Of a stretch of DNA of 64,000 nt, positions 11,253 to 22,961 are shown piece by piece (position 1 is the stretch's first letter; the number at the start of each line of letters is the position of its first letter). The notes beneath the pieces were generated by a model, which made no database searches, was not told the DNA's origin, and saw only the letters and a list, made by a program, of their open reading frames with translations. The position numbers were made by a program, and so were the translations under genes. The stretch is from Triparma columacea (Eukaryota; Sar; Bolidophyceae; Parmales; Triparmaceae), in contig BRYA01000168.1 in assembly GCA_030267965.1 (NCBI GenBank), forward strand, positions 1 through 64,000, read 5' to 3'.

Positions 11253-13841
11253 TTAATCCTTCTCCTCCAAGTGTTTCTTGATGAGGTCTGTCTGGACATC
11301 TCTTGTGACGGGCATATGGTCGAAGTACTCCATGGTGAACTCTCCCTTCCCCTGGGTAATACTCCTAAGATCGGTGCTGTACCCGAACATGTTGGCAAGG
11401 GGCATATCTGCTACGATCTGAACGCTGGCATCCTCGGTTATATCACTGCTCTGGATGAGGCCCATCCTCCTGTTCAAGCCGCTGACAATGGTTCCCTGGA
11501 ATTCCTGGGGTGCCACAACCTCGAGTTTCATTATCGGCTCTAAGATCTGGGGGTTGGCCTTCTTCATGGCCTCCCTGACGGCGGCACTCATGCAAATCCT
11601 GAATGCCATGTCGCTACTATCGACGGCGTGGCTCTGACCATCAGTCAGGGCGACCCTCATATTCTGAACCTCGCAACCGATGAGGCCGCCCTTCTCCATC
11701 GAGTCGCGAGCGCCTTTCTCGCAAGAGGGGATAAATTCGGGGGGGATGTTAGTCCCAATGACCCGGTTGTCAAATTCAAACTGTGGCGAGCGAGGGATTA
11801 GTTTAGATAGTAAAGACTTTGACAACGCACAGAATCATATTCCAACTCACTTGCTCCTCCCTCTTCTCGTCGCCCTCCAGCTCCTCGAGGGGTTCGATGT
11901 ACCCAATGACCTTGGCATACTGTCCGCTTCCGCCAGTCTGCTTCTTGTGCACGTAGTTGAACTCGGTCTTGCTGGTCACGGTCTCCTTGTAGTTTACACT
12001 GGGCTGGCCAACCTCCACGTGCACGTCGTACTCCCTCTTCATCCTCTCGATGTAGACCTCGAGGTGGAGTTCTCCCATGCCGCTTAGGATAGTCTGCTTG
12101 GAGATTGGGTCGGTGGAGATCCTCAAGGTTGGATCCTCCTTCCCAAACTTTGCCAGAGCCTTGCCGAAGTTTGCCTGGTTGGAGTTCTTGTCCATTTTGA
12201 TTGCCAGGCTCATGACAGGCTCGGGGACGAACATGCTCGTCATGGCCAAGTTGGCAGTCCCGTCGCTGAAGGAATCCATGCTGCTGCAGTCAATCCCGAA
12301 CATGGCAACGACCTCCCCTGCCCCAGCCTCGTCGATCTCCTCCATGTCGTCCGAGTGCATCCTAACGATCCTGGGCACCTTAATCTTTTTCCCCGTGCTG
12401 ACATTGGTGATGAAGCCCCCCCTCTTCAGAGTGCCCTGGTAGACCCTCATGTAAGTGAGCTGGCCGAACTTGCCCTCCTCGAGCTTGAAGGCTAGAGCGA
12501 TGAGGGGATCAGTGGAACTGCACGTGACCTCGACCTCGGCCTCGTCGTTGTCAAGGTCTAGCGCGACATTCCTCTTCTCGTGGGGCGCTGGGAGGTAGTC
12601 AACGACGCCGTCGAGAAGGGGCTGAACCCCCTTGTTCTTAAAAGCGGAGCCCATGAAGACGGGCACGAATTCGCATTTGATGGTGGACCTGCGTATGCCG
12701 GCCTGTAGTTCTTCAATCGTGGGGGTCTCCTCCATGAGGAAAATCTGTCGAGGGGGCGGGGGGGGAGAGGGGTGAGAGAAGCACAAGGTTTTCAAGTTTC
12801 GTATTTTCATTCTCACCTCCCCAATCTCTTCGTCCACATCTCCAACCTTCTCGATAAGCTCCATCCTCTTCTCTTCTACGAGAGACTTCATGTCGTCGGG
12901 AATTTCCTGCTCGTTGATAACTTCCCCATTGTCACCCTCGAAAATCAACATCTTCTCCCTGACCAAGTCAATCACGCCCTTATGGTCGCCCTCCAAGCCG
13001 ATAGGAATCTGCACGGCGGCAGCGTTCAACTTGAGGCGCTCCTTGAGGTCCTCGATGACCTTATCGGGGTTCGATCCGGTCCTGTCCAGCTTGTTGATGA
13101 AGGCAACCCTGGGCACATTGTACCTCTTCATCTGCCTATCAACGGTGAGGGACTGGGACTGGACCCCTGAAACACCGCAGAGCACTAGGACACCGCCGTC
13201 AAGAACTCTCAAAGCTCTCTCTACCTCAATCGTGAAGTCGACGTGGCCAGGAGTGTCAATAATGTTAATGTGGTTGTCGCCCCACTCACAGAAAGTAGCA
13301 GCAGACTGGGGGAGGGGGCAGGAGGGTGGGAGGAAGGGGGTCAGGGAAGCAGAGGAGCGCAGCGACGTTATTGAGGGGAACAGCGTATAAAGTAGTCTTT
13401 GCGAGGAGCAATGCAAAGGAAAAGGCAAAGGAAAAGGCAAAGACAACACTGACACATTGTCACCCGCTTCGATCCTCTTGTCGAAACCTCTCTGGTCCGA
13501 CCCCCCACACACACCCCATCTCGATCCCACAAACTCACCTGAATCGTGATGCCCTTCTCCCTCTCCAAGTCCATGGAGTCCATCTTGGCACCCACTCCAT
13601 CCTTCCCTTTGACGTCATGGATGGCATTGATGCGACCAGTGTAGAATAGGATGCGCTCGGTCAACGTGGTCTTCCCGGAATCGACGTGTGCTGATATTCC
13701 AATGTTGCGCTTCTTGAATATTTCTTCTGGGACATCAGCAGGCACAGAGGCCACAGCCGAAAGGAGGCGACTTTGAGGGAATCGACGGATTACACGCAGA
13801 GCTGTGCCCTGAATTCTACTAGATGATAACGTGTGAAACAT
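11253..13841 (-). CDS. GFM1: Mitochondrial elongation factor G (EF-G1)
   Basis: Four exons, 13841-13539, 13305-12817, 12744-11851 and 11780-11253, all in phase 0, give 737 residues, normal for EF-G. It translocates tRNA and mRNA on the organelle ribosome using GTP. GTPase motifs are intact: AHVDSGKT (G1), KGITIQ (G2), DTPGH (G3), NKLDR (G4) and GSAFKNKG (G5). Domain IV carries [10 protein letters not shown] and the C-terminus keeps [20 protein letters not shown], as in mitochondrial EF-G1. The first about 45 residues are Arg- and Ser-rich, fitting a mitochondrial presequence. A plastid form is less likely because no signal peptide is present. Introns are short, with G/C-rich polypyrimidine tracts. 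Confidence 0.95.
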
Positions 13842-14090
13842 CTGTAAAAGAGGTTACGGGTTAGAAGTTGTGGGAGGGGGGTTAAAATGGGAAAATAATG
13901 CCTGGCCGTAGACTTTCGATGTACTGAAGAGGGAGACTGGTGGGAGTTACAACGTCAAAATGGGGCCTAATGTGTTATAATTGGTCATACCCAGAGAGTG
14001 GATTTGAAAATGCGTCGTGAACGTACCTCTAGACAGGAGAAGTAAATTGACTCAGCCCCCAATCTACAACCTTTCTTCCTTTTTCTTAAA

Positions 14091-14861
14091 ATGAGACAAT
14101 TTCGGGGTCTACTGGCTATATTAATGCTCGCATATACGATAGATGGTCTTCAAATGCCGTCTAGATCTAGTAAACGGTTAATCAACGGTCAATTAGCAAA
14201 TGTTTTGGAAGTGCCTCGACAGTTGGGAGGAGCAGAAGGCCATTTTCACCACTATCTGACAGTTCGAGATGTTTCTAATTGTGTTGAACTAAGAGGCGGT
14301 GGGTCACAATCACTAAGACTTTCATATAGTTCATTGCAGTCAAAGTACCCCCTCCTAATGACAATGTTACTTTCATCATTTGTTGCTATCGTCGGGGACG
14401 TGCTGAGTCAGGCGCTGACTGGCTCCCGTGACTTTCGGCGCGTCAGTATCTTCGCTTTGTTGGGTGGTTTGTTCTTTGGCCCGGTTTTGCATTATTGGTA
14501 TGGCGTCATCGGACGCTTTGGTGGTCAGCTGCAGAAGAAGTACCCCACAATGCCGAAGGTCGTTCGCGTGCTCTGTCAGGTGGGCCTCAACCAGTCTGTC
14601 GGGGCTGTTTTGATAAATGTAGGCTTTATATTCTCCTTCTATGCGCTGACTTGCCTCGTCCGGGGGACCCCATTCATGCTTTCCACTGCAAGTCAGCTTG
14701 TCAAGAGCAAGATGGGCACTTCTCTGCGAGCGAACTGGAGCGTCTGGCCTTTGGCTTCATTTCTCAACTTTCTTCTCGTCCCAGCTCAGTATCGTGTCCT
14801 CTTCACTCAGTGCGTTGCGGCTCTCTACAACATGCTCCTTTCACTCATCGCTAATAGCTAA
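14091..14861 (+). CDS. Mpv17/PMP22-family membrane protein, probable plastid targeting
   Basis: Single exon, 256 residues. The leader MRQFRGLLAILMLAYTIDG looks like a signal peptide and is followed by a basic QMPSRSSKRL transit-like stretch. From about residue 85 the Mpv17 pattern is clear: YPLLMTMLLSSFVAIVGDVLSQ, then FGPVLHYWYGVI, LNQSVGAVL, and the C-terminal hallmark NWSVWPLASFLNFLLVPAQYRV. Four membrane helices are expected. Family members sit in mitochondrial, peroxisomal or plastid inner membranes and affect small-molecule permeability. The gene lies 249 bp from the divergent EF-G gene. Confidence 0.9.
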   Translation: MRQFRGLLAILMLAYTIDGLQMPSRSSKRLINGQLANVLEVPRQLGGAEGHFHHYLTVRDVSNCVELRGGGSQSLRLSYSSLQSKYPLLMTMLLSSFVAIVGDVLSQALTGSRDFRRVSIFALLGGLFFGPVLHYWYGVIGRFGGQLQKKYPTMPKVVRVLCQVGLNQSVGAVLINVGFIFSFYALTCLVRGTPFMLSTASQLVKSKMGTSLRANWSVWPLASFLNFLLVPAQYRVLFTQCVAALYNMLLSLIANS

Positions 14862-14955
14862 TTCATTTTTTATGGCTCCTATTACATTCTCTCTATTACA
14901 TTGCCCTATATTACTTTGCCCTCGTTGCCTAACAATGGCCCCCACTCCGCTGCCC

Positions 14956-16730
14956 CTAGACAAAGTTGCTGGTTTCATCTCCTCCGCCAATCATCATCTC
15001 CAAGTCTGACCCTCGATTCCCTCCCATCAGGCTGCTGTTCAGCAGGACCTTGATCCAAGCCAGCCTCAGCGTCTCGCTATTGGCCCTGAGTTCCCAGTCT
15101 CTATCCTGCTGCCCGACACTCTCTAGCATGAATCCCCAGTCAAAGTCCTTGGGATTGACCATGACCTCATAGCTGCCCATGAGGATAGGGTTTTCGGCGT
15201 TCCTAGGGGGCTTTCCATTCTTCCACTCTTCCTCTGTCAGGTAGTAGTAAAGCTTGCCCTCCTGAAGGACAAACCAGCGGGCCTTCCAAGGGTCCCCGTG
15301 CAGGTACTGGGTTCGGAGAAGGAGCATAGCGACGAGTGAAGGAGGTTAGTGATGAGGGGTGATAAAGGGCAAGGGCGTGTTGAACTGAAGAACAGCCTCG
15401 GATTTTAAAATCGGTCGCCTCGCTCATCGGCTCGTACTTACCTGCATGCCTCCCTTATGGTGCGACTTTTTGTTCAAGTATCCGTGGAAATTGGTGGGGA
15501 CGTTGTCATCCTTCTTTCCGGCCCTTCCATTTTTCATTTTCTCAGGGTTGGTGATTGATGAACGTACCTGATCAGGACTCAGATCGCCTCCCAGAAGGCT
15601 GAACCTCCTCAACTTCGAAGCAAATGCGTCAGCCGCATTTGGTTTTCCGGTTTTCCTCTTTGGCCCGTCCCTGTCGAGTTGCTTCTTCTGAAGAGACGCA
15701 ATTTCGGAGTCCTGGATTGAGGTTGGGGTGGGGATTGAATTTGGGGTTGTAAAGGTGAGGGAGGGGTGAGAGGAGGGTGGGGTTTGGTTTTGTTAGAAAA
15801 GGGTCGACACATGCTTCTTTTCTTTTCGGGATTCAATATCAATAGTGCTTTCCATGATCTCCTTACTCACCTCAACAGTTGCCGCCCCCGATGCAAGCCC
15901 GCCCATCTCCTGCACAAAGGGCAGGCTGGGCCTCAGATTGAGCTCGTCGGGAGAAATGGCGTGGAACCTCTCGTGCATGCGACGGAGAGCATGGAAGGCA
16001 TATATGCCTCCGAGCATCATTATGGACGTAGAAAAGAAGGAGTACGACTCGAATGGCTGATCGTTATCGTCCGCGTCGATGATCCAGAACGCCACGACAG
16101 ACTGAAAGGCAAAGAAGGTCACACCAACTACGAAGGATCCAAAGATCTTTGGGGGGGAGGGTGGGGGGGGGACAGGGGGTTAGGAGGCGGAGGGGGAAGG
16201 GGGGCGTATAAATATTGTCAACTAAATCCAATGCCGGGCCCTTGTCCAGCTCTCGCCCGGAGCTCGCCCGGAGCTCACCTGCTTCTGCTCGAAGACCATT
16301 CCGTAGTATCTGCGGGGGGGAAAAGGAGAAGTATGGGACGGGTGAGTGTGTGCACTGTCGTGATTATCGGACTCGCTCGAGACCTCCGATTCGAACCCCC
16401 TTGTACTCACGCCTTGGCCATGCTACCCCTTGGACCCCTCAGGGCAAGTCCCGGACCCCAAACTGTGACGAAGGTTGCGTTCAAGATACAACTGATACAG
16501 CAGGCAAGGGAGATAGAGGAGAAGGCGAAGAAGGACCACCTCACAATAAACGGGATATTCTCCGTGATTGTGATACTAGTCAGCGTGGTGACTGCAAAAC
16601 CTCCAACAAGGGCGGCCTGAGTGCCCATTGCATTGTACTTGTTTGTAATGTAATTGAGCTCCTTCTCACGGATCTGAAGCATCAGTCGGATCGCCCGATT
16701 CTCGAGTGCGACATTCTCGGCAGAAAGCAT
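14956..16730 (-). CDS. Orai-like four-helix membrane protein with C-terminal PH domain
   Basis: Five exons, 16730-16411, 16309-16279 (31 nt), 16146-15871, 15711-15442 and 15306-14956, join in frame to 415 residues. The membrane half has about four hydrophobic helices. The first, GTQAALVGGFAVTTLTSI, resembles the pore helix of Orai/CRAC channels (ALLSGFA), and a conserved WGPGLALRGPRGSM loop follows the second. The C-terminal half is a PH domain: NFHGYLNKKS, then WKARWFVLQEGKLYYYL and a final helix with the conserved Trp (LRLAWIKVLL). PH domains bind phosphoinositides. The Orai assignment is an inference from topology and a short motif; the PH call is firm. The combination would place a channel-like unit under lipid control. 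Confidence 0.72.
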
Positions 16731-16860
16731 CGAGGAGTCGAGGTTGCAGAATGTTTATCAGAAGATATAAATGGGGGGAGGAGAGGCCAAGAACTGGAAA
16801 TTTTTGATGGGCGAGGCTCCAACTGCCTGCTCCCATCCAACAAACAAAGAGAGAGAAGCA

Positions 16861-18026
16861 ATGGCCAGAGAAAGCGCAGGAGCCCCAGCTCTCGACTTGG
16901 AGAACTACAAGAAGTTTTACGGCTTCGGAATCCCAAAGTGAGTACGAGCAAGGCTTCGCAGCAGTCTATTTATGGAATTGTTCATCTGACGATCGTGTGT
17001 CTGGGGGTGGGCTTGGGCCAGATTTGAGGGCAGCGATTGGGGAGATTTGAGGAACATGGCGGGAGATTGTTCCACTTACCTCCCTCTGGAAGTATTAAAT
17101 GTCGCCCTATCTGACGAAATGTCTCTCAAGAAGCCCGCGTCTTCTCAACTCCTTTGGCGACCCCATCTCTGACTCTCCCAAAAATACCCACTCCCTTTCG
17201 CACCTTACTCTTACAGGTGGTCCCCGTACTACTATGTAACTGAGGATGACGATGAGAAGAATGCTGAGACCATCAGGCGTTTCAAGGAGGAGGGAGGAGG
17301 ATCCATGCCTCGCTTCACGAGCCATGAAGAACTCAAGGGACACCTCGTCAACATGAGTGACACTGAGCTCAACAGGATGAGGGACTTCGGTTGTGGGAAG
17401 CCCCACTGGAGCCCCTACTACGTCGATCCCGCCTACACGTTCGAGAGTAGGGCAATCGACGGAGACAAGGTGAGTGAGCAATTTAGTACTAGGAGGCAGT
17501 CTAGTTCAGGAGGTCGTGGTACAGGAGGTAGAAGTACAGAAGGCGGTAGCACAAGAGGCAGTAGTGCAGGAGCGAAGTGCAGGAACTCGCTTATACCTCT
17601 CAGTGCTGTACACCTGTAGCTAACCTTTAGTCATTCCTTTGCTCCTCCATCCTCCAGGTCTCCATGATGATGACCCGCCCCCTCGCGGGGGAAGAGGGCT
17701 ACATCAGCGTTCCAAACAGCAGCAGAGCCGGGAGCAAGCCCCCCTCTGCCCGCTCCACCGCCCGTGGGGCCACCCCGACGATGGCCCCCCCAGACCCCAT
17801 GAAAAACACAGACTTCAGAATGCCTTCTGCCCGGTCATCGACTAGCAAGGCTAGCGCCTCGGCCAGGTCCACAGCCAGCCAAAGGGCGGCTGCCCTCAAG
17901 GCCGTTCAGAAGAGCGCGCGCGAATCCGAGGCCAAGAAGATTGAGGAGAAGCTCAGAGAGAAAGAGATGGAGATTGCAAAATTGAAGGAGGAGCTCGAAA
18001 AGACAAGGGGCAGTGCCAGAGATTAG
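16861..18026 (+). CDS. Hypothetical protein with WSPYY motifs and C-terminal coiled coil
   Basis: Three exons, 16861-16937, 17217-17469 and 17658-18026, join in frame to 232 residues. The N-terminal 110 residues look folded and contain a repeated aromatic motif, KWSPYYYV and HWSPYYVDP, about 65 residues apart, which may reflect an internal duplication. The second part is Ser/Ala/Arg-rich and probably disordered. The last 40 residues form a charged helix (EKMEIAKLKEELEKT-like). I do not recognise the family. Intron 2 holds an imperfect GGAGGYRGTRGTACA-like repeat at 17490-17575. The start is 130 bp from the divergent Orai-like gene. Confidence 0.72.
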
Positions 18027-18112
18027 GGAGGAGAAGGAAGAGGGGATTGTTTTGTGTAGCGGGTAAGATTTGTTTTGAAATTTGTGCTTTTGTTGTGCTT
18101 TTTTGTGATTTA

Positions 18113-19365
18113 TTACAGATCGAGGTCATCGTCAGGGTCGTCATCATCGAGATCCCCGAACTCCACGTCGTCGTCCTGCATGTAGATTTGAGGGGTAAGA
18201 CTGGCAGTTGGGGCAGGGGTGAGGTTGGCGCTGGTTTCCACCCGCGAGCCCTCATGAGCTAAGAGAGAAATTTTGGTAGAGGTGGGGGTGGAGGCGGAGA
18301 TGGTGGTGGTGGTTGGGGCTAGGGCGGGAGGAGGATTTGGAGAAGAGGACATCGGGTTCATCTTAGGGGGCGTTGGACTTTTGAGTCGCATCGTCCAGGT
18401 GGCGGCAGAATCGACACATATTTCAAATCCCCCCGCATCCTGGATGACCTTGCCAGAGGAGCTCTTCCTTATCACATCTAATTTCCCCTCAAAAGTTGTG
18501 TGGGGGGGCGTTGAGGTCAATGGGCTGCAAGAGGCGAGGTGCAGCGAGCGAAGAAGCAACCCGCGAAGGGGGTGAGGAGCGAAAGTTTTGTGTTAGCTAG
18601 CTGGTTGGAGTGCAAGTGGTGATGAACGTTGTCGACAATAAGGGCAAGCTCGGGTTGGAGGTAGTTGCAACGACGGACGAAGTGATAAGCGAAGAGACAA
18701 ATGAAGTTCCCCATCAAAACCCCCAATCGTGATTCGCAATCTCACCTAGCAACCACCACCATGTCGCAAGCATCCTCTATTTGTCGGTGCTTTTGAGGGG
18801 GGAAGGAGGAGGAGGAGGTAGTTACGAGAATGGGGTGCAGTCGCATGAGACGGGAGGACGAGGAGGAAGAGGAGGGGGGGGAGGTGGTAGATGAAGAAGG
18901 TACGGCCCTACGAGAGAGAACTCTGAGAAACTTCAACGCATTCGAGAGGGTTCCGATGGAAGGGTGAGATACCAAGTCAGCCAAGGAGTCTATGCACAGG
19001 GGAATCGTAGACTGGGGCTTTGGAGTGAAGGAGGACATAGCCACGGATATAGCATCATGAACCTGAAGTATCAACTCCTCCAAAGTTTTGGGAGGAGAGG
19101 GAAGATCTGCGTCCCACCCCAAAGGATTTGAGAACAAGTCTATCGTTATAGAACCACGGGGGGGTAGGGAAGGAAGTAACCGTACATAAACGGGTGGAGT
19201 CCTACAAAATTGGGCGTTGCAGTGGGAGAGGAAGAGGGATTCAATGTCCACCTGAGGAGAAATGGGCGGAGGAGCTTGGAAGAGAATTATTGTAGAGGTA
19301 GTCGGCGGGGGATTGTTGGGTTTAGGGTGGTCGTAGAGTTTCGTGAGGGTGTGGATGAGGCTCAT
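18113..19365 (-). CDS. ELP5: Elongator complex protein 5 (ELP5)
   Basis: Two exons, 19365-18746 and 18524-18113, join with pending AG plus C to 343 residues. ELP5 with ELP4 and ELP6 forms the RecA-like ring of Elongator, needed for wobble-uridine tRNA modification. The core has CIDSLADLVSHPSIGTL, matching the DSLxxLL segment of the family, a LRLHPILVTT strand and the IEDACDMVVVAS strand across the splice. The decisive feature is the acidic tail DDDDPDDDLDL at the very C-terminus, nearly the same as the EDPDDDLDI tail of animal ELP5. The middle has a Ser/Thr/Pro-rich insert. The alternative that part of the intron is coding was tested and does not keep frame. Confidence 0.82.
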
Positions 19366-19877
19366 CTTTTCTCGGGGTAAGTGTGGGGTGGGTGGAAATG
19401 GATGTTTCAGAGCGGTGGGACGTTGATATATGCGTTTAGGTTGAACAAAACCACCTTAGTGTTGGTTATAAGAGGTAATTTCTGAATTACGTCTATGTGA
19501 GAGTGTGAGGAAGAAAAAATTTGTTGATAATCATCCTATTCCCTTGTATTGCAAGTTATTATTTCAATCATATTGATAATTTTGAATAATGGTTTAACAT
19601 TTGGTTGAAACACGTGGTGTAATATTCATTTTCAACTTTGTTTTTGATATTAATTGTTCTGGTAAAATATTGTTGATATAAAAGTCTTCAAAATCAAAAC
19701 AAGATTACAAAATATTAATTTAAGATCATAATATTTTTTAGAATATTTAAAATTATTTATAGTAATTATTGCTTCATATGAATACATAATATACACAAAT
19801 GGTAAAATGATATTAATTTGAAGCTTGAAAGATTAAAAAATAATCCCCGAATTTGACCAATTTTCAGTTGAACATAC
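19366..19877. other. Divergent intergenic region with AT-rich island
   Basis: This 512-bp gap lies between ELP5 and the thiolase gene, which point away from each other. Roughly 19480-19870 is strongly AT-rich with many A and T runs and no poly-G tracts, unlike the surrounding G/C-rich sequence. No gene or tandem repeat is visible. It may act as a promoter, a nucleosome-free region, or a replication or centromere-type element; only the base composition is directly seen. Confidence 0.6.
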
Positions 19878-21408
19878 ATGAGTGCGTACATTGTTCAAGC
19901 AACGCGTAGTGCCGCAGGGAGGCATAAAGGGGCTCTCCGCGGTACCCATCCCGCAACATTGGGCGGTCTTATCTTGAATGGCCTCATTGACAAGGTGCCA
20001 TCGCTGGATCCTTCTGATGTTGATGACGTAATCTTTGGCTGTGTGTCGCAGGTCGGAGAGAATGCCTTCAATTTGGCACGTCAATCTGTTCTCTCTTCCA
20101 AGATGCCGGAGTCTGTGCCCGGAACGACTGTGGATAGGCAGTGTGGAAGGTGAGGTGATGACGACGGGGAAGTGAAGTCACCATCAACTTTGTGGTTCTC
20201 ACCCCCCCCACACCCTCCCACACAAATAAAGCTCTCAGCAGGCTCTCCACTTTGCCGCGCAGGCCGTCATGAGCGGTACTCAGGACATAGTAATTGCCGG
20301 TGGGGTTGAACAAATGACTAGGGTGCCCATGGGCTCAAACATGCCCAAGACTTTGGGCATGCCTAACGATGACTCCATCAAGGCGCGCTACAACACCTCC
20401 GCCCCCGCATTTTCCCAGTTCATCGGAGCCGAGATGATGGGAGTGAAGTACGGCATTGGGAGGGAGGAGATGGACATCTTTGCAGCGAGATCGCACAGGA
20501 GGGCTGCGGAGGCAACAGAGGCTGGGAGGTTTGTGGACGAGATAACTGCTGTACCTGGTTTGGATAAGGAGGGTGGGGAGGTAAGAGGGGCGGAGATCGA
20601 AGCGAGTTGTGGAACGATAGGGTCGAGGCAACACGCCTTCCTGGCTTGATGTAATGATCGCTGAGCCCCCCCCCCCTCGGCCCCCCTCCCCTTAGATAAT
20701 CTTCGCCACCGACGAGGGAATCCGCGCCGGTACCACCCCAGAGAAGCTCAGCAACCTCGACACTCTCGTTAGCTTGGGTATGCTCGGTCCAGTCTCGGGT
20801 GGCCCTTCCGGTGGCGCAATCACCGCCGGGAACGCGTCCCAGATGAGCGACGGCGCCGCCGCCCTCCTGGTGGTGAACGACGCTGGCCTCGCCAAGCTGA
20901 GCTCTAGCGTTACCCCCCTGGCTAGGGTCCACACCCTGGCTTTGGCGGCTAATGATCCGGTGATCATGCTCGACGCGCCTGTCCCTGCCACGCAGAATGC
21001 GTTGAAGAGGAGTGGGCTGAGCATTGACGACATCGGCCTTTATGAAGTTAACGAGGCCTTTGCCGTCGTTCCCATGGCATGGAGCCAAACAGTCGGGGCT
21101 GACGAGGAGGTGAGTGCGTGTGTTGGGGGGGGGAGGAGCGGAGCGACGACCGAAGGGTTCCACCAGGGCTGCTGGACCTGCCGTGCTTCTTTGTTCTCCC
21201 GTCTATTCTCACTTCATCTCCCCTGCCCATTAAGAAACTGAACGTCAACGGTGGTGCCTGCGCTCTCGGTCACCCCCTCGGAGGGACAGGGGCCAAGCTG
21301 ATGACCACCCTCGTACACGAGCTCGTCAGGAGGGAAGAGAGGTACGGGCTACTGAGCATTTGCGAGGGGGGAGGGACGGCAAATGCTACCATCATCGAAA
21401 GGTGTTAG
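19878..21408 (+). CDS. Acetyl-CoA C-acetyltransferase (thiolase)
   Basis: Four exons, 19878-20149, 20232-20580, 20696-21109 and 21235-21408, join in frame to 402 residues, the usual thiolase length. It condenses two acetyl-CoA to acetoacetyl-CoA, or runs in reverse. The nucleophile cysteine is in TVDRQCGSSQQAL, completed by the first splice. Other family motifs are [47 protein letters not shown] and the C-terminal [11 protein letters not shown], which keeps the proton-relay cysteine but has TAN where GMG or GIG is usual. There is no leader, so a cytosolic enzyme feeding the mevalonate route or sterol synthesis is likely. Confidence 0.95.
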
Positions 21409-21491
21409 GGGGAGGGAGGGGGGGGGGGGGAGCGTAATAGAGGAAGTAGTATGTTGTGGCAAAATTCTACGCAAAAATTGATAAGTTAGGG

Positions 21492-22818
21492 TTAGAAAAC
21501 CACGTCTTCGCCCCCAAAGGTCCTCTTCCAGGCGTGCATCCTTTTGAGCACAGCGACAATGTACTGGTCCTCGTGTTCATTTTTCTCTGTGTCGTGGGGA
21601 TGGTGTGTTAGTTTACACGGCGAGCTTTGCGCCCCCCCAATTCAAGTCGCGCGGATCACCAACTCACCTGGGTCTACCGACGCCCACCTGAATCGCGAGG
21701 AGGTGTCGTCGAGCTGAATCTCTGACCCGTCCGCGACCTCAATCAGGACGACGACGTTAACAGTTTGGGTGCCCTTGATATGCGGCTCGTCCCAGGCGGA
21801 GCTGCAACGGGTTGGGGATTTTATTGTGGGTAGCGAGGGTGAGTAGGGTGACTGCTATTTTGTTTGCAGCATGCGTGCCAGCGTAGGTCAGCGGCTTTTC
21901 TAGTCTCTTCTGTTCTGTTCTGTTCTCTTCTAATCTCACCTGTTAAAGTGGGTGTTGTAGACTCCCAAGACCTGTGCAGCCCTCCCATTGATCCCCGTTT
22001 CATCCCTACACTTTCTAAGTGCGGCAGCAAAGAACGTCTCCCCCTTGAACATTCTGCCTCCGGGGAACCAGAACATTCCCTTGGCCGGTTGGTCCTTCCT
22101 CTCTACGAGAATAAACTCCTTCTGGTTCGTGATGGTGTTGACCCTAACAATGACGCAGTCTACAGTGTTCACGATGCAGCTGTGGACGTATTTCTTGTAG
22201 AACTCGTCAGGGAGGTGCATGTTGTGCTGCAGGGGGAGGGGGGGGAGGGAGGGGCAACGTCAGAAGCGGGTGAGAAGTGTAGGAGGTTAACTATGCGATG
22301 TATTACGCGGGGCGAGCGCGGCGGGTGGGATGGACAGCGGAACGTTTGACTGGCCAAAATTGTGGCTCTTATCCATTCTCTCACCTCCTCTGTGTTGGTG
22401 AGCATCTTCTTGTCGCCGTAGTAAAAGGAGAGGTCGGTGTCGTAGAGGATGTCGCGGTCCGTACTTCTCGTGAGGCTGGGATGGGTGGTTGGGTGGAAGA
22501 GTAGATGAGTGTATGTATGATGAAGATGGGCTTGACTGAAGAGGGCTTCACAATAGCTAGGCAACGCAGAATTTGTGTCTTAGGGTTTCCAACGCATTAA
22601 TATACAAATACCATTCGGTCCATCATAAATAAGGCCAGTATTGTAGTTGTTGTGGGGATTATTTGAAGGGGTGATGCTCACCTTTTTGCCCGAGAGTTGA
22701 GAGTGTGAAGCATTGCCATACCAGTTAGAACACCACCAAGAAAGACTGCTATCATAGGATATTCTCGTGTTGTCTTCACACTGAGCCTAGTAGCTCGTGA
22801 TATGATGGAAGAAGACAT
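21492..22818 (-). CDS. Nudix hydrolase with N-terminal membrane helix
   Basis: Five exons, 22818-22682, 22475-22385, 22226-21940, 21801-21668 and 21586-21492, join in frame to 247 residues. The N-terminus has one hydrophobic helix (MIAVFLGGVLTGMAML), suggesting a membrane anchor or organelle targeting. The Nudix core runs from about residue 100: FWFPGGRMFKGETFFAAAL then RKCRDETGI. The G and E of the first half and the second glutamate before the final G are kept, but the usual REUxEE reads RKCRDE, so metal ligands are partly changed. GDP-mannose hydrolases of the NudD/GDPMH type have a similarly altered box and a similar WFxPGGR entry, so a nucleotide-sugar substrate is a possible reading. 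Substrate not determined. Confidence 0.8.
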
Positions 22819-22961
22819 GGACAAGAGTCTGCTAGAAATATCCCACTTCACTTGGATTCTGATTTACATGCGTCCAATCTCTCCGTCCGAATTAATTCCT
22901 TTTTGAATTCCTATTTTTGTCTTGACACTTTAAACATCCTTTATATAAGCATTAAAAAAAT

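Noticed and set aside
18560..18720. A coding-looking stretch (VHHHLHSNQ) inside the ELP5 intron
   Set aside because: No acceptor gives the right phase, and the direct join already yields the expected ELP5 strands.
22941..22950. TTATATAAGC as a TATA box for the UPF0126-type gene
   Set aside because: It is only about 12-20 bp from the ATG, too close for a normal TATA box unless the start site is internal.
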